A stretch of DNA of 64,000 nt from Aptenodytes patagonicus (lineage: Eukaryota; Chordata; Aves; Sphenisciformes; Spheniscidae): contig NC_134975.1 of assembly GCF_965638725.1 (NCBI RefSeq), positions 1,934,179-1,998,178 of the forward strand, read 5' to 3'. Made by a program: the position numbers and the translations under genes. Numbering within the stretch: position 1 is the stretch's first letter; every line of letters starts with the position of its first letter. Below are positions 24,501-35,344 of this stretch, in pieces. The notes below the pieces were generated by a model, which was not told the origin of the DNA, ran no database searches, and saw nothing but the letters and a program-made list of their open reading frames with translations.

Positions 24501-27166
24501 AAGGGCGTCTGGGGGCTTCTCATGGGATGTTTTGGGGAGGAGGCAAAGGAGGGAGAAGGGAGAGGTTTGGGTGATTTGGGGAGGAATAAGCGTGGCAAAC
24601 AGGGGGGTTAAGGGGATAAAAAGGAGCGGTCGCATGTAAGTGGTTTGCTGGGCCGTGCACGCCTCTCTCGGGCTGCCGGATCCGGCAGGAGATATTTTCC
24701 TCCGCCAGCTGCCGGCTCCAAAATTAGCAGCAATTAAAGCGGTGTCAGCCCCTGAACCGCTCACCGGGGAAGGGGGAGCTGGAAAGGGAAGGGACCGAGA
24801 TCACCCGGCCAGCGCCCGGCAGAGGGGGGTTCCCTGTGGGCTGAGCTTCGTTTGGTGTTTTTCAACCCTCCGCCCAAATTCACAGAATATATTCATATTT
24901 CTTAGTTATCGCGAACATCCGAGTAAGAGGAAACCCTGGTCCTAATCCATATTCATTACTTGCAAAAGACCTACTTGTTTTTTGAGCAACCTCTTGTATT
25001 TATTCTGCTCAACTTCTAATAATGGCAACCCTCGAGTATAAAATCCATTTAATCCTCTTCTAATTTTGTAAAAAGAAAAACACCCTTTTCCTGCCTTTTC
25101 CTTTGGCAGAAAAAAAGTTTTACCAAATAAATACTTTTCTCAGCTAAGAGCCAGACGTTTCTTGGGTTTGGTTCCTCGCCCAGAAATAACTACAGGTCTG
25201 GAAGATTTAAAAAAGCCCTTTTTCCCCCCTCCCCCCCCAAAATTTCCTACCAAACCCGAGCACAGATAACACCCGGCGCTTCCCAAATTGCAAAGACCGT
25301 GCTACGGGGCAGCGATGCTGCCGGGTCCGATGGGTTTTGCGTAGCCTGCCGTGCTTTTCCTCCCCTCCAGCCTGCGGCAGCAGGAGCGGAGCATCCCCCA
25401 GCGCAGAGGGACACTCGCCTCCTCCTCTTACCGACCGGCCTCAAACAAGGTACAACCCTGCCCATTTTCTTTCGGCAAAAGCGGGGGGATCTGGCCGTGC
25501 TCTGAATACAGCACGGAGGTGACAACCAGGGAAAAGTCCCATCAATAAATAAAGCACAAGAGTGGCAGGAGAGGGGATGGGACTTGCGCTTGCGGGCGGA
25601 TTCAGGATGGATCTGCAGGAGGATTGGGGTGCTGGCCAAAAAGCAGCGAGGAATAAAGCGGGATCTCCCCGGAGGCTTATTTCCAGAGCTGCATTCCCGT
25701 GCGAGAAGGGATGCACCGGCAGCGAGCTCAGCACCCCGGGCCGAGGGGGAGAGGAAACCCAAGCCCCTGCTCTACGTGGCTGCAGGAAAACTGAGCTCCG
25801 CAGCAAAACACCTCGTCGACAAATGTCCTCTCTATTTTAAGCACATGTTTGAGGGCTGTCCTCAGTGCAGGACGCTTTTCCCCATCAGCTCCCGGAGAAG
25901 GAATCGGTTTTGCTAACTCCTAAGCCGGGGACGGGGATGCTCCAGAGCGGGGTGTGAGTCTGCCGGCACCGATGGGTGCACAGCTCATCCTCCCGGCTCC
26001 GACCCAGCGGTCCAGAGCCCAACTTCGCTTGCAGGGATGGACGGGCCAGGGGCAGCCCAGGGAATGAGCCCCGGGGAAGGAAAGTGTCTTACCGGCCGCC
26101 TCCCCGCTGCATGAGCTCTGGGTGCTGGCTGGGCCATCCTCTCTGCCTGGGTGGCCGGTCTCTCCCGGGGAGCCCCGCGCTACCTCCCCTGGTGGCATCT
26201 CCAAGGCTTTCCGGTCCTCCTCGGCTGGGAGCGGGGCATCCACGCCGACCTCCAACACTCGGATGGTTTCATGGCTGGACATGACAATAACCTGCAAATG
26301 TGCCCCAAAACGTCCATCAGCTCCAGGCACCCGACCCCACAGCGGTGTCCCCCGGGCCACGCACCCCAGGGCAGAGCGAAGCAGCTCCCCTTGCCCTGCG
26401 GGAGAAGTCTTAGGGTGACCCTTAAAACAAACCAAGCAGAGCCCACCCCGTCCCCTCAAGGAGGGATGGATGGGGGGGATCGCAGCCCCCCCCCAGCACC
26501 TCGCTGCTTTAGTTAATCAGCGGCTTCTGGGCTCTGATAACCCCAGCTCCGCGGGCATCGGCGGATGACATCTTCAGCAGGCAAAACACGGCTGCCAGCG
26601 GCCGCAGCACCCCCGGCAGAGCCGGCAGCACCGTATTTGCAGCACTAGAGCAAGTGCTGATCTACAACCCTGCGGCTCTGACCCAGGGTCGGGCCAGCCC
26701 TCTGGAATCACGGTACGATTTCCCCTGTGTGACATTACTTGGGGACTCACAGGGAGTGACGAGCAGAGATACCTGCTCCTCCTACAGCTCTCCCGCAGCT
26801 GCAGGCAGGCAAAACCCGGAGCAAAGATCTCTTGCAAACAGCACCCACAGCCTCGCCGGGCTGCCGGGACAAGGACCTCGCGCCTCCTCTTCATCGTTAA
26901 AAAAAACTGAGATGGGGGAGCCACGCTCCAAAAGATGGAGCTGAACGTGGGGGCAAACGGGCTGGTTGTGAGCGTGGGGCAGGTACAAGGTGGTTTTTCA
27001 CCCCACGCAGTGGGGCTCAGGCTGTTGCTGAACCCCAACTCCCCACCCCCTGGCCCTCCCGTTTGTGGGGTGCGAAGGGGTGCAGCGGGGATGGAGCCGG
27101 CGATGCCCATACCTGCTCGTTGACCGTCAGTGAAGCCTCCTGGGGCTGCACGGCTTCGGTGTCCAT
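18541..27166 (-). CDS. POU6F1: POU domain, class 6, transcription factor 1 (Brn-5); complete
   Basis: POU6F1 is a nuclear POU-homeodomain transcription factor, prominent in brain. Minus-strand coding exons are 27113-27166, 26093-26291, 24124-24245, 23442-23667, 22462-22697, 21940-22068, 21520-21738, 20350-20488, 19754-19928 and 18541-18886. They total 1845 nt, giving 614 aa against about 611 in human, with all phases consistent. The N-terminus MDTEAVQPQEASLTVNEQ leads into VIVMSSHETIRVLEVGVDA. Residues up to about 450 form a Gln/Pro/Ala/Val-rich activation region (LTQENLATVVTGVMVPAGTV, GQILTNAQGQVIGTLPWVVN). The POU-specific domain is about 452-529 (INLEEIREFAKNFKIRRLSL, SQSAICRFEKLDITPKSAQK). 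The homeodomain is about 547-606 and has VVRVWFCNRRQ of helix 3. The protein ends NTSKLNVFQIP. Exons 19754-19928 and 18541-18886 split the POU-specific domain. POU6F2 was excluded by the N-terminal sequence and by synteny. Confidence 0.97.
19055..19730. repeat. Long polypyrimidine/polypurine tract in the last POU6F1 intron
   Basis: About 675 bp are almost pure pyrimidine on the plus strand, built from diverged units of TTTTCCTCC and TTTTCTCCAATTTTCCTCC. The nascent POU6F1 transcript therefore carries a near-pure purine tract (GGAGGAAAATTGGAGAAAA-like). It separates the two exons that together encode the POU domain. The Lys/Glu-rich and Phe/Pro-rich open frames over it are consequences of the repeat, not genes. 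Confidence 0.9.
20080..20345. repeat. 103-bp tandem repeat, about 2.5 copies
   Basis: Unit starts recur at 20091, 20194 and 20296. Each contains GGGGATCCCAG, GGTATCCCTCTTCCCAGG, CCCCCCAGTATCCCC and CCGTATCCCCAGCATCCTCC. It lies in the POU6F1 intron between the exons at 19754-19928 and 20350-20488 and ends a few bases from the donor of the latter. Confidence 0.85.
20870..21470. repeat. Minisatellite with E-box motifs in a POU6F1 intron
   Basis: This is a tandem array of roughly 20-40 bp units mixing TCCCAAAGCAACGTGGCTGG and CCCAAAGATGCTCACGTGCT. The E-box CACGTG recurs in several units (for example near 21005, 21150, 21270 and 21396). The array produces a long plus-strand open frame rich in SQSNVAGSQ and VPKMLT-like repeats, which I regard as non-coding. 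Confidence 0.9.
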
Positions 27167-27209
27167 GGTGTCCCAGCGAAGGTGAGAGAGGGCTCAGACC
27201 TTCCACATG
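27167..27209 (-). other. POU6F1: POU6F1 5' UTR exon segment with short uORF
   Basis: Reading the minus strand, a good acceptor CCCTGCTTGCAG precedes CATGTGGAAGG at 27209, so the exon with the start codon probably spans 27113-27209. An upstream ATG at 27208 opens a four-codon frame (MWKV) that stops at 27194, 27 nt before the main ATG at 27166. Upstream non-coding exons must exist, but I could not place them with confidence. Confidence 0.6.
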
Positions 27210-30200
27210 CTGCAAGCAGGGGACACGGGAGGGTCTGTCACTGACCCAGCGAGTGGCTCGGGGGTCACACGCTGGCTTGAGCCGGGGGGCAGAGCAAACT
27301 TGGTCTCTCCCACCGCCTCCCCGCTCCTCTCTGGCTCTACCACCCACCTCTCACCGCTCTGTGCTGGCCCCGGCTGCGATTCGGGGCAGTGCAGACCTTG
27401 CTAATGCCCTCCTGCCCCGCACCGTGGGGACGCATGCTCCTCCCCGGGGGAGCCTTTGGTGTCTCGGGTACCTCCCACCACCTCCCGTCCTCTTGGCAAA
27501 GAGGTCACGGACGTGGGGTAGCGTAATTTATTGGGTGAGCATCAAATATACAAGCAGCAGAGCAAGGGAAGGGTTATTCCAAGGGCCAAGCCTTTCCCCC
27601 TCTCCTCTCCCTTTGGGAGATGAGGATGCGATTCCTACAGCCTGCTTCGAAAACCCTAAAAAACCAGGCAAAGCCCACGTGAAACTGCCCGTGCTCCCTA
27701 TTTGAAGGCCAAAGTCTCCGCATGACACTTTGCAGCTCTCCCAAGCCCCCGACGCCGGCTGCAAGAATTAGGAGCATCAATTTGCTCTTTCCTGAGGGGA
27801 CCTAAATTGATGGGGATACTTCATTAAGCTGGTGAAACGAGTCATTCACGGAGGGAAGGGGCTCGGCACACCTGTTGGAACGCAACTCTTCCTCTTCCAA
27901 CACCCTTCATTAACTCATTTGGTCACGTATTGTCCCCTCGCTGCCTTGCAGAAGCATAATTGCCTCTGTAAGAGGCTTATGAATTTTTTATTAGGAACGT
28001 CTCGGGGATGCATTTAACCAGCCAGCCTGGATGACATTCAAAATTACTCGATGCATGTGTGAAGGTGTCCTTGTTTGCGTAACTGCTCGGGAGCCTGGGG
28101 GCATGTTGACACTGGTAGGTGCAGCCAGACCCCAGCTCTCCCTGCCCCAGCTGTCCCAAAACGCTGGGCAGCGTCTGCTCACCTCCAGCCTGGGTGCTGA
28201 CCACCTCTGTCCTGGGCCTGATCCTGTCTCTGCCCCACGAGGGATGCTGGCATTGCACTGACCAGCCAGCCCAGCCCTTGGCAAGCTCTGCAAAGCCGAG
28301 CGTGTTAAACGGAGGCAGAGCTCCGGCAGAGCCTCCCTGGGCTCACAACTCGTCAAAAGGGAATTTCAGCCCCAAACTTGTGTTAGTGCATTTCATCCAT
28401 CGGTTTTTACTTCTGCCAGGGAATCCGGCGCGGTGCAGGCATCCCCTGCCGCTCTGCTCCGCTGCGATACATCAGCCCATCACATCAGCCCAGGAGGCAC
28501 TTCCAGGATCCAGGGGACATCCCCCGGTGCCGTTTTATGAGCCCTTTATCATTTCTCTGCGTCTCAGAAGCCACCAGGCTCCTGCTGAGGCCACCGAGCA
28601 TATCCTGAGCCGGAGCCGGCATTTGTATGCAATTAGTAAACATAGTTATTTGGATCGTGTTGATCCAAAGGGGCCTAAATTGAATTAAGAGCTAAATTCT
28701 CATTGGAAACTCAACAGGGGCCGAGCATCTAATTCCCTTAGGCTGGCTTTCGTACACACCACTCGTTATTTATTATCTGTCGTGAAGTGACGCCTGGGGT
28801 CCCAGCAGAGACGGGGCTACTTCCTTCGCCAGCCACTCGCCTTCCTCGGCCCTGCCAGGCTCAACCAAAAAATCCACGCAGGACCCAGAACCAGCCCCGC
28901 GGCCAGATTCAGCGAGGACTTCTAGAGCAGCCGGTGACTAATCTCCTGTAGCCGCCGTGAATTTTTAAACCTGGCCTTAGCTTCAGAGCAGGCAAACACC
29001 TTGGGATGCCGGTGCACAGTTTAATTAACAATTTATTCTAGTGCAACAGAGAAGAGAGCAAGGGACGAGTGAGTGGCTTATGCAGGCAGCTGGCACTATT
29101 AAAAGTTAATGAGCTCTCCAGCAGCCAGAGCCCGGCAAACGGAAAGGAAGCCGGAGCAAGGGGTATCTGTGCCGCCTGCAAGGGGCAGGCAGCGCAGGCA
29201 AACCGGCAAAACAAAGGTGCAAAGTGTCCCGCTGCAAGAAGAGCCAGCAAGGGAAGGAAAACGCTCCAGAGGAGCTTTCTGAACTTCTCTGGAGAGTAGC
29301 TGGCAATGGGGAGAGTTGTTGGGGGCACAGGGGGGGCTCTGACTCTCTGTCCTGCTGAATTCACCCCACGGGGTGCGATCCACTTGCTCCAGGTAGCTGC
29401 TATATATCACTTTATCTTCCCGCTGCATCACTGGACCACGCTGGCCCGGATGGGTCCTGGCGCAAGCAGAGCAGCCCCTGGGGCTTTGCTAACGAGGAGC
29501 AACCCCCCAGCGTCTTGTGGCAGCATTTTCCTACACCTGAGCCTGGAAGAGGTGGGAAAGCTTCTTGCTCTCGTCCCATCACCTCCCTGCCACCGTCGCT
29601 GCCCCAGGGATCGCTCCCCGGCTGTCACATAGGGATCTTCATTAGAGGGGGCAGTTGAGCCCAAACTGGGATCCCAAACTGGCAGGCGAGGGCACAGCGA
29701 CTGCAGTCGGAAGGGAAGGGGCAGCCGAGGGGCTGCTCGGTCCGCGGGGAGACCCTTCCTGCACAGCCCTGGCACATCCAAACCCCAAAACCACCCGGAG
29801 AGCTGAGCCTGGAGCGGATGGGGAGCAGCGGGCTGCTGCGTGGGGAGCCCGGAGCCAAAATCCCGTGGGATGACCGAGGCTGCAGTGATCTCCAGGGCAG
29901 CGTGGGGAGAGGCGGCAGCCCCGGGTACTCACTCACTGTTTGCTCTGGGGTGAAAGGACACTCCCGGCAGGAGACGGGGCTGGCTGCTGCGTCCTGCTCC
30001 TCGGGGCGGGCTGCTGGGCTGCGGCACTCCGGGTTTAAGCTGTAGGGAAAGAAAAACCAGAGCTGTCTCGGTGCTGAGCTCTGCCTGCTCCCGCGCTCCC
30101 CGAAAGCGTTGAGGAGCAACAGGATCCCGCGCGCCAGGCTCTTGGTGAGAGGGGACAACTCCAAAACATCCCCATCCTCGCAACTTAATCCTCCCTTATT

Positions 30201-33200
30201 GCTCCTCATCGCTGTCAAAGGGCAGAGGAGCTTTGGGAACTCAAGCTGAATCGGGGAGCTGCCCCTAAAGCCTGTGGTACCGAAAAGTTAACGCACACGT
30301 TGGCTTTTCTCAGAGCCTCGGAGTTTGCCGACGTAAGGAGCACCGAACACCGCTGCGAACACCAGACCTCGCTGCTACCCATCCCCATCCATCCCAGTCT
30401 AAGTTAAAGAGCCTCTCTCAGAACCGCAGATTTATTCTAGCACGACCGGAGCAGCGAAAGGCTGAAGAGGGCAATAATATCCCTGCTCCGACCGCTGCAT
30501 TTGTCTCCGTGCGAGCCGCAGATCTGTTCAGGCCTGCCCCATGGGGGAAGACTCAAATAACGCGGAGAGAAGAGGAGAGAGCGATTTTTTCCTCAGTGCC
30601 GTGCAAAGAGACCAATTAGCGCGCTAGACGATCAAACAGACATTTCATAATGTCAGGCTCGATGCAGTTTGGCGGCGTGCTTCGGATTTCGGAGTGGGCT
30701 GCTTCTCCTTTAGCAGACGTTCGGCAGGTCGGCAGTACCATTTCATTTAGTTTCTTCACACTTTTTTTTTTTTTCTTTTTTTTTTTTTTTTTCCTGCAAT
30801 TAATGGGACAAATAATTTGTCCAGATGGTGGTGTTAAGCGCACGCAGCAAGAAGACAGCCATTTCGCAACAGATGGCGGCAAGGAAATGAAATGCACAAA
30901 ATAATAATAATAATATTTAAAAAAAAAAAAAAGAAGGGGGGGAAAAAAAAAGGGAAGGATAATTTAAGATGCTCTGAGTCTCACTGTGAATATAATTGCT
31001 GTGTTAATTACAAGTGTTGATGAGTCAGAGACGCAGCCACTTGGATCCCAAGTGGGTGGAAATCTAAGTTTGAACAAACTTTGCCACAGGTGAGAAACCC
31101 TAAGAGGTTAATTAAACCCGCTCCGCGCCGGAGACATTTTGGACACGGCTACAGCTCGCTAATTACCCGCTGTCGTTATCCTGGATTAATTCCTTTGGAC
31201 GGACACTCCGATCCCAGGCTGAGGAGTTTGAACGCCCCATAAGCAGACACCAGCTTCAGGTAGACGAGCCCTAAAAGCCGGCGCTAAGACACCGGTTCCT
31301 GCCCCGAGGCGGGTTTGCACCGTCACACCCCAACAGGGCAAGCGTGCAAATGCACGCGGAGGTACAGACACCCCGACACCTCCCGGCAAAGCCGTCACCG
31401 ATGCAAAGGGGGACCAGGTCCAGGTCGTGGTCCCGCTCCCTGGCAATGAAGCGTTATGGTAACAACGCAGCCCCAAGCATCCCTCGCCGCGGTCTCGCCA
31501 GCTCGCATGATTTTTTTCACCGCGTTCGGAGCAGAAAGATCCAGGCCGGAAACAATGCCATCGGCAGGAATTATTTTTCAAAGCATATTTCCAGGTGTCA
31601 CAGTGGTGGAGACCTGGACCCAAGCGCACCCGAGCAGTTTGCAAGGTTTTTTTTCCCTCCTCACAAATCAGCTTCCCTCTTAAAATGCCTTTTGACCCTT
31701 CTAAACTTTATCACTTTTAAGACTTTCCTGCGTTTACTGATGGGGAAACCGAGGCAGGGGACGAGACACGACGCATTGCTGCCGGCAGACCTCAAGGCCA
31801 TCCATCTCTGACGAAGACACGCGTCCCGGGGCTGCCTGGCGAGCATCCCTGCACCCGAGCTCACCCTCCGCGAGCCAGGAGGAAAAAGAAAACCGGGCAT
31901 TTTCTTCTGGTGGGAGAGGAGCCGAACCGGTCAGCCCCAACCTCCGAATCAAAACCCTTCCGCCAAGCAGCAAAATGATAGAAATCTAATTTCTACCCCA
32001 TTTCCACCCCCCCACCCCCCCCCCCAGCGTGGTACCACGGCAGGACTTTGGGTCCGGGCACAGGACTGCAGACAGCCGATGTAGAGCCTTGCTGAGCACG
32101 GTTTTACAGCCAGCTGTAAAATTCCAGAAGATCGGGGCTGTAAGGGAAAGCTGGCGGCATCCGTACCGTCAGGACGCTGAAATCTTTTTTAAGACAGAGG
32201 GTTTTTTTTTCTGCTGGGAGGCTTTTGGAGGAGACACGGCAGCTCCCCAGCGTTCCTCATCCACAGTGTTGAGTCAACTTCATGCCTGGAAAACACCGTG
32301 CCAGGGCTGGGGCAGCCGAATCCCGAAGGAGAGTCTGGGAAAACTCATCTACCGGCCCAACTCATCTTCCAACGCCAGTGAAAAGGCGCAGCGGGGGCCG
32401 CTCGGGGGTGATCATAAAGTTTATCAAGCAAACCGAGGGGCTACGTCGAGCCCGGATGCGTGGCCGTGGGGAGCCTGCCGGGGCAGGAGCCGGCTCGGGA
32501 AGGGAATTTGCATCAGTGGAGAAAATGGAGCTGCTGACACGTAGCGGGCGCTTCCCAGCCTAGATTATCTCGCTCGAGAGATGCAAACGGCACGGGAGCA
32601 GGAGATGGAGAGGTGGGTTGGCATCGATTTGGCCCCAGCCTGCGTAAAGCTGCCAGGGACGAGCCCCGGCGCAAGCGCAGCTCGCTCCGGCGCTCCGATA
32701 CCGAGCAGAAATACAGGTGAACCTTTAATCGCTTCATCAGAGCGTCTGCTGCCCAGGCAAGGGAGAGGAAATACCCAGCGGAGGGTCCCAAAACCTGCTT
32801 GAAAAAAGGGGGAAAACCCGAAACCAGTTGACCAGGCTTTCCTGCCAGTTTGGCGGTTTAATTCCATTATTTGCAAAATCCTCTTTGCTCCATTAAAGAG
32901 AAACATTTTTCTCCCGGCCATGGCGTGTTTTTTCATGAACGGGAAGATGCACGGGAGACCGGGGCGCCGCATCCTGCTCCGCTACCGCCGGGCTGTGCAG
33001 CCTTGGTTGAATCTCTTCATCTTTGCTTTGCTTCCCACCTTCGCAGGGTTTTTGGGGCAAAAGCCTGATCCCAAATAAAACCTCCTGCCTGTGTGGCCGT
33101 GCTGAGGGTGATGGGGTTCCCCTCTTCGCTTCCTGTTTGCAATGCAAACCCCATCCAGCTCGTCCTGCCGGCTGCTGTGCGGTGCCCGGCACGGGGAGCA

Positions 33201-33600
33201 GCCGGATCAGCTTACGGTGACTTCCCAGGAATCTGCTCCTTTCTCCGGAGAGACAGGAAAGTATTTTTATTCCCGCTACACATAGACGGAAGAGATGACG
33301 GGATTAAGTTCACCTCCCAAGGTCACGCCGGAGGAGCGTGGCAAAACCAGGAGCAGATTTTGGATCTCCCAAACCAGTGCACTCAGAGCTCCCATCTGCC
33401 TCCCCCAAAATAGCGCCCGGAGCATCAATCACTCCCTGTCCTGACAACGCCACGGGACTGGAAGCCACCTCAAGGGCCCAGGACATCTCAGAGGGACATC
33501 ACGGTCGGTTCGGGGCGCACAGGACGTCCCCACTGAGCCATGGGACCATAGTCCCATGAAATGCAATGTGGGGGGCAGCGCCCTGCCCCTCATTGCCCCT
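27210..33600. other. POU6F1 upstream non-coding region (likely first intron) with putative regulatory blocks
   Basis: No coding exon could be supported here. Most of the stretch is moderately GC-rich unique sequence. Blocks at about 28600-28780 and 30600-31070 are AT-rich, of balanced composition and dense in homeodomain/POU/E-box-type words, unlike their surroundings. A T-rich run (30760-30792), an ATAATA microsatellite (30900-30915) and A-runs up to 30950 interrupt the second block. If POU6F1 transcription starts near 35 kb, all of this is its first intron. Confidence 0.5.
30600..31070. promoter_or_regulatory. Candidate conserved regulatory element
   Basis: This contains paired proneural-type E-boxes (CAGATGG at about 30822 and 30870), a homeodomain-rich segment (CAATTAATGGGACAAATAAT near 30797) and, after an A-rich interruption, TTAATTACAAGTG and an AP-1 site TGAGTCA near 31022. 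The composition contrasts with the C-rich neighbours. Function and conservation are inferred, not shown. Confidence 0.4.
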
Positions 33601-33659
33601 TTGGGGGCTTTTAAGGCAGGATTCCTCAGCTGAAGACCAAGCCTGACCCCGAGATGGCC

Positions 33660-34785
33660 GTGGCTGCAGGTGCTGGGGACGGCCCTAAGCGGGGGGGACG
33701 GCCCCTCTCCTCCCCTCCACGGGGAAGGAGCCAACGCAGCCCCCCCATTGCATTTCTCGCCCCCCCCGGAAGGTCGGGATCCACCGTACCCCGTACAGTC
33801 CCCCCCACCCCTGCGCTGTCGGACCTCTGCCAGCCGGGGCTCTGCAGCACCCAGGGAAGGTCCTCCCCACCCCAAAACGCAAACCGAGGGGCTCAGGGTG
33901 GCTGTGGGAGCTGCCCCCGGAGCAGTGACCCCCCTGCAGGGGTGCACAGCCCCCCCAATCCCTCGCAGCACCCCATGCCCTGCCCCACACTGTGCTGGAG
34001 CACCCCAAAATGCCCTTGTACCCCCCCCCCCAGCCCTACTGTCCATCCACCCCCCCAGCTGCAGCGTCCGCCCCCCCGGGGCTCTGCCCACCCCCCCCGG
34101 AGTGCCTGGGCACCCAAATCCCTGCCTGGCACCTGCACCCCCCCGGCACCCGCACCCCAAGGGCAGAGCCACTCCCTCGTCTCCACCCCGGGGGTCCCTT
34201 TGCCCTCCCCCGGCAGGACCCTAACACTGTGCTCCTGTCCTGCCCCCCCCAGGACTGTTCACCCCCAGCCCTGTTTCTCCTCTCCTGCACCCCGCAACCA
34301 ATCATCCACAGTTCCAAATTTCTCCTGCCCCCCCCCGAGCCCTCCCCAGGGCAGTCACCCCCTTTCCCTGCCCTGGGGCTCGCCAGCCCCCTCTTTCCCC
34401 CTTTCCTGGACACCCCCAGCTCCGGGGTCCCCCCAGGGACCCCCACCTAGCCGTGGTCTCCCCTGGCACCCCCTAATCCTAACCCCCCCCACTCCGGTGC
34501 CCCCCATCACTCCCTCACCGCCCCCCATCTGCATCCCCACTCTTAGTGTGTGTGTCCCCAGTCCTCCCCAATTTACTACCCCCGCAAACCCAGTGACGCT
34601 CCCCCAGTCCCACTGCCCCCCCCCTAATCCCCATGCCCCCCCAAACCCCACCGACCTGCCTTTCCCCCCCAAAATCCAGGCATCCCCCCCCTCCCAAAAT
34701 CCCAGTGTGTCCCCCCCCCCCCTCAGCGCTGCACCCCGCTCTCCGCCGTTTTCCCCTCCGCGCCGGTTCCCCCCCCCCCATCACT
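33660..34785. repeat. C-rich low-complexity tract
   Basis: About 1.1 kb are dominated by runs of C separated by short words (CCCCAG, CCCCTGCA, CCCCAAA). It yields a 380-residue proline-rich open frame on the plus strand and glycine-rich frames on the minus strand, which are composition artefacts. It lies just downstream, in the POU6F1 sense, of the putative POU6F1 promoter. Confidence 0.7.
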
Positions 34786-35300
34786 CTTTATCATAAATAT
34801 ATAAATTATGCTAATTACGGCATTGCATATTCACCGCGGCGGGGCCCGCCGCCCCCCGCCCGGCCCCGGCCCCGCTCCGGCCCCGCACTCACCGCGCCGC
34901 CGGGGCTGGGCGCTCGCCGGGGGGGCGGGGAGGGGGGGGGGGGGGGGGGGATCCGCGCCGCTCCGCGCCGCTCCGCGCTGCTCCGCGCCTTCCCCTCTGC
35001 CGGGGAATAATTAAAAATTCATCTCACAGCGGCGGCGGCGGCGGCACAAAGGGGAGGGAGGCAGCGAGGAGGGCGGCGGGAGGCGGGGAGCGGCCCCGGG
35101 ACCCCCCGGCCCCGTGCCCGGGGGGGGGGGAGGGGGGGGGCACCTCGGGGTGGGGACGGTTTTGGGGTGTGGGGGGGAGGATGGGTTGTGGGGTGGTTTT
35201 TTTCCCGCGGGGTGGAGTGGTTTTTTTTTTTTTTCTTTTCCCTCCTCCGGGGGGATTTTTTAGCTGCTGCGTCATGAACATAATTTATGCGCAGGCCTTT
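34786..35300 (-). promoter_or_regulatory. POU6F1: Putative POU6F1 promoter: CpG island flanked by Brn-5 consensus sites
   Basis: A dense CpG island (34830-35125) is bordered by two AT-rich islets. The left islet (about 34788-34825) contains ATAAATTATGC at 34801-34811 followed by CTAATTA, plus TATA-like ATATATAAAT. The right islet (about 35262-35300) contains TGCGTCATGAACATAATTTATGCGC, here written as TGCGTCATGAACATAATTTA plus TGCGC. ATAAATTATGC and ATAATTTATGC are both exact reverse complements of GCATAAWTTAT, the POU6F1 binding consensus. No CDS begins here, so a non-coding first exon of POU6F1 (minus strand) is the likely content. The start site is inferred. Confidence 0.55.
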
Positions 35301-35344
35301 GCCGCATCCGCCGGGCTGCCGCGCTGCCCCCCGCCGCCGCCGGG

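Noticed and set aside
33654-34796. 380-residue proline-rich plus-strand open frame
   Set aside because: Low-complexity C-rich tract with no homology or splice signals; rejected as a gene.
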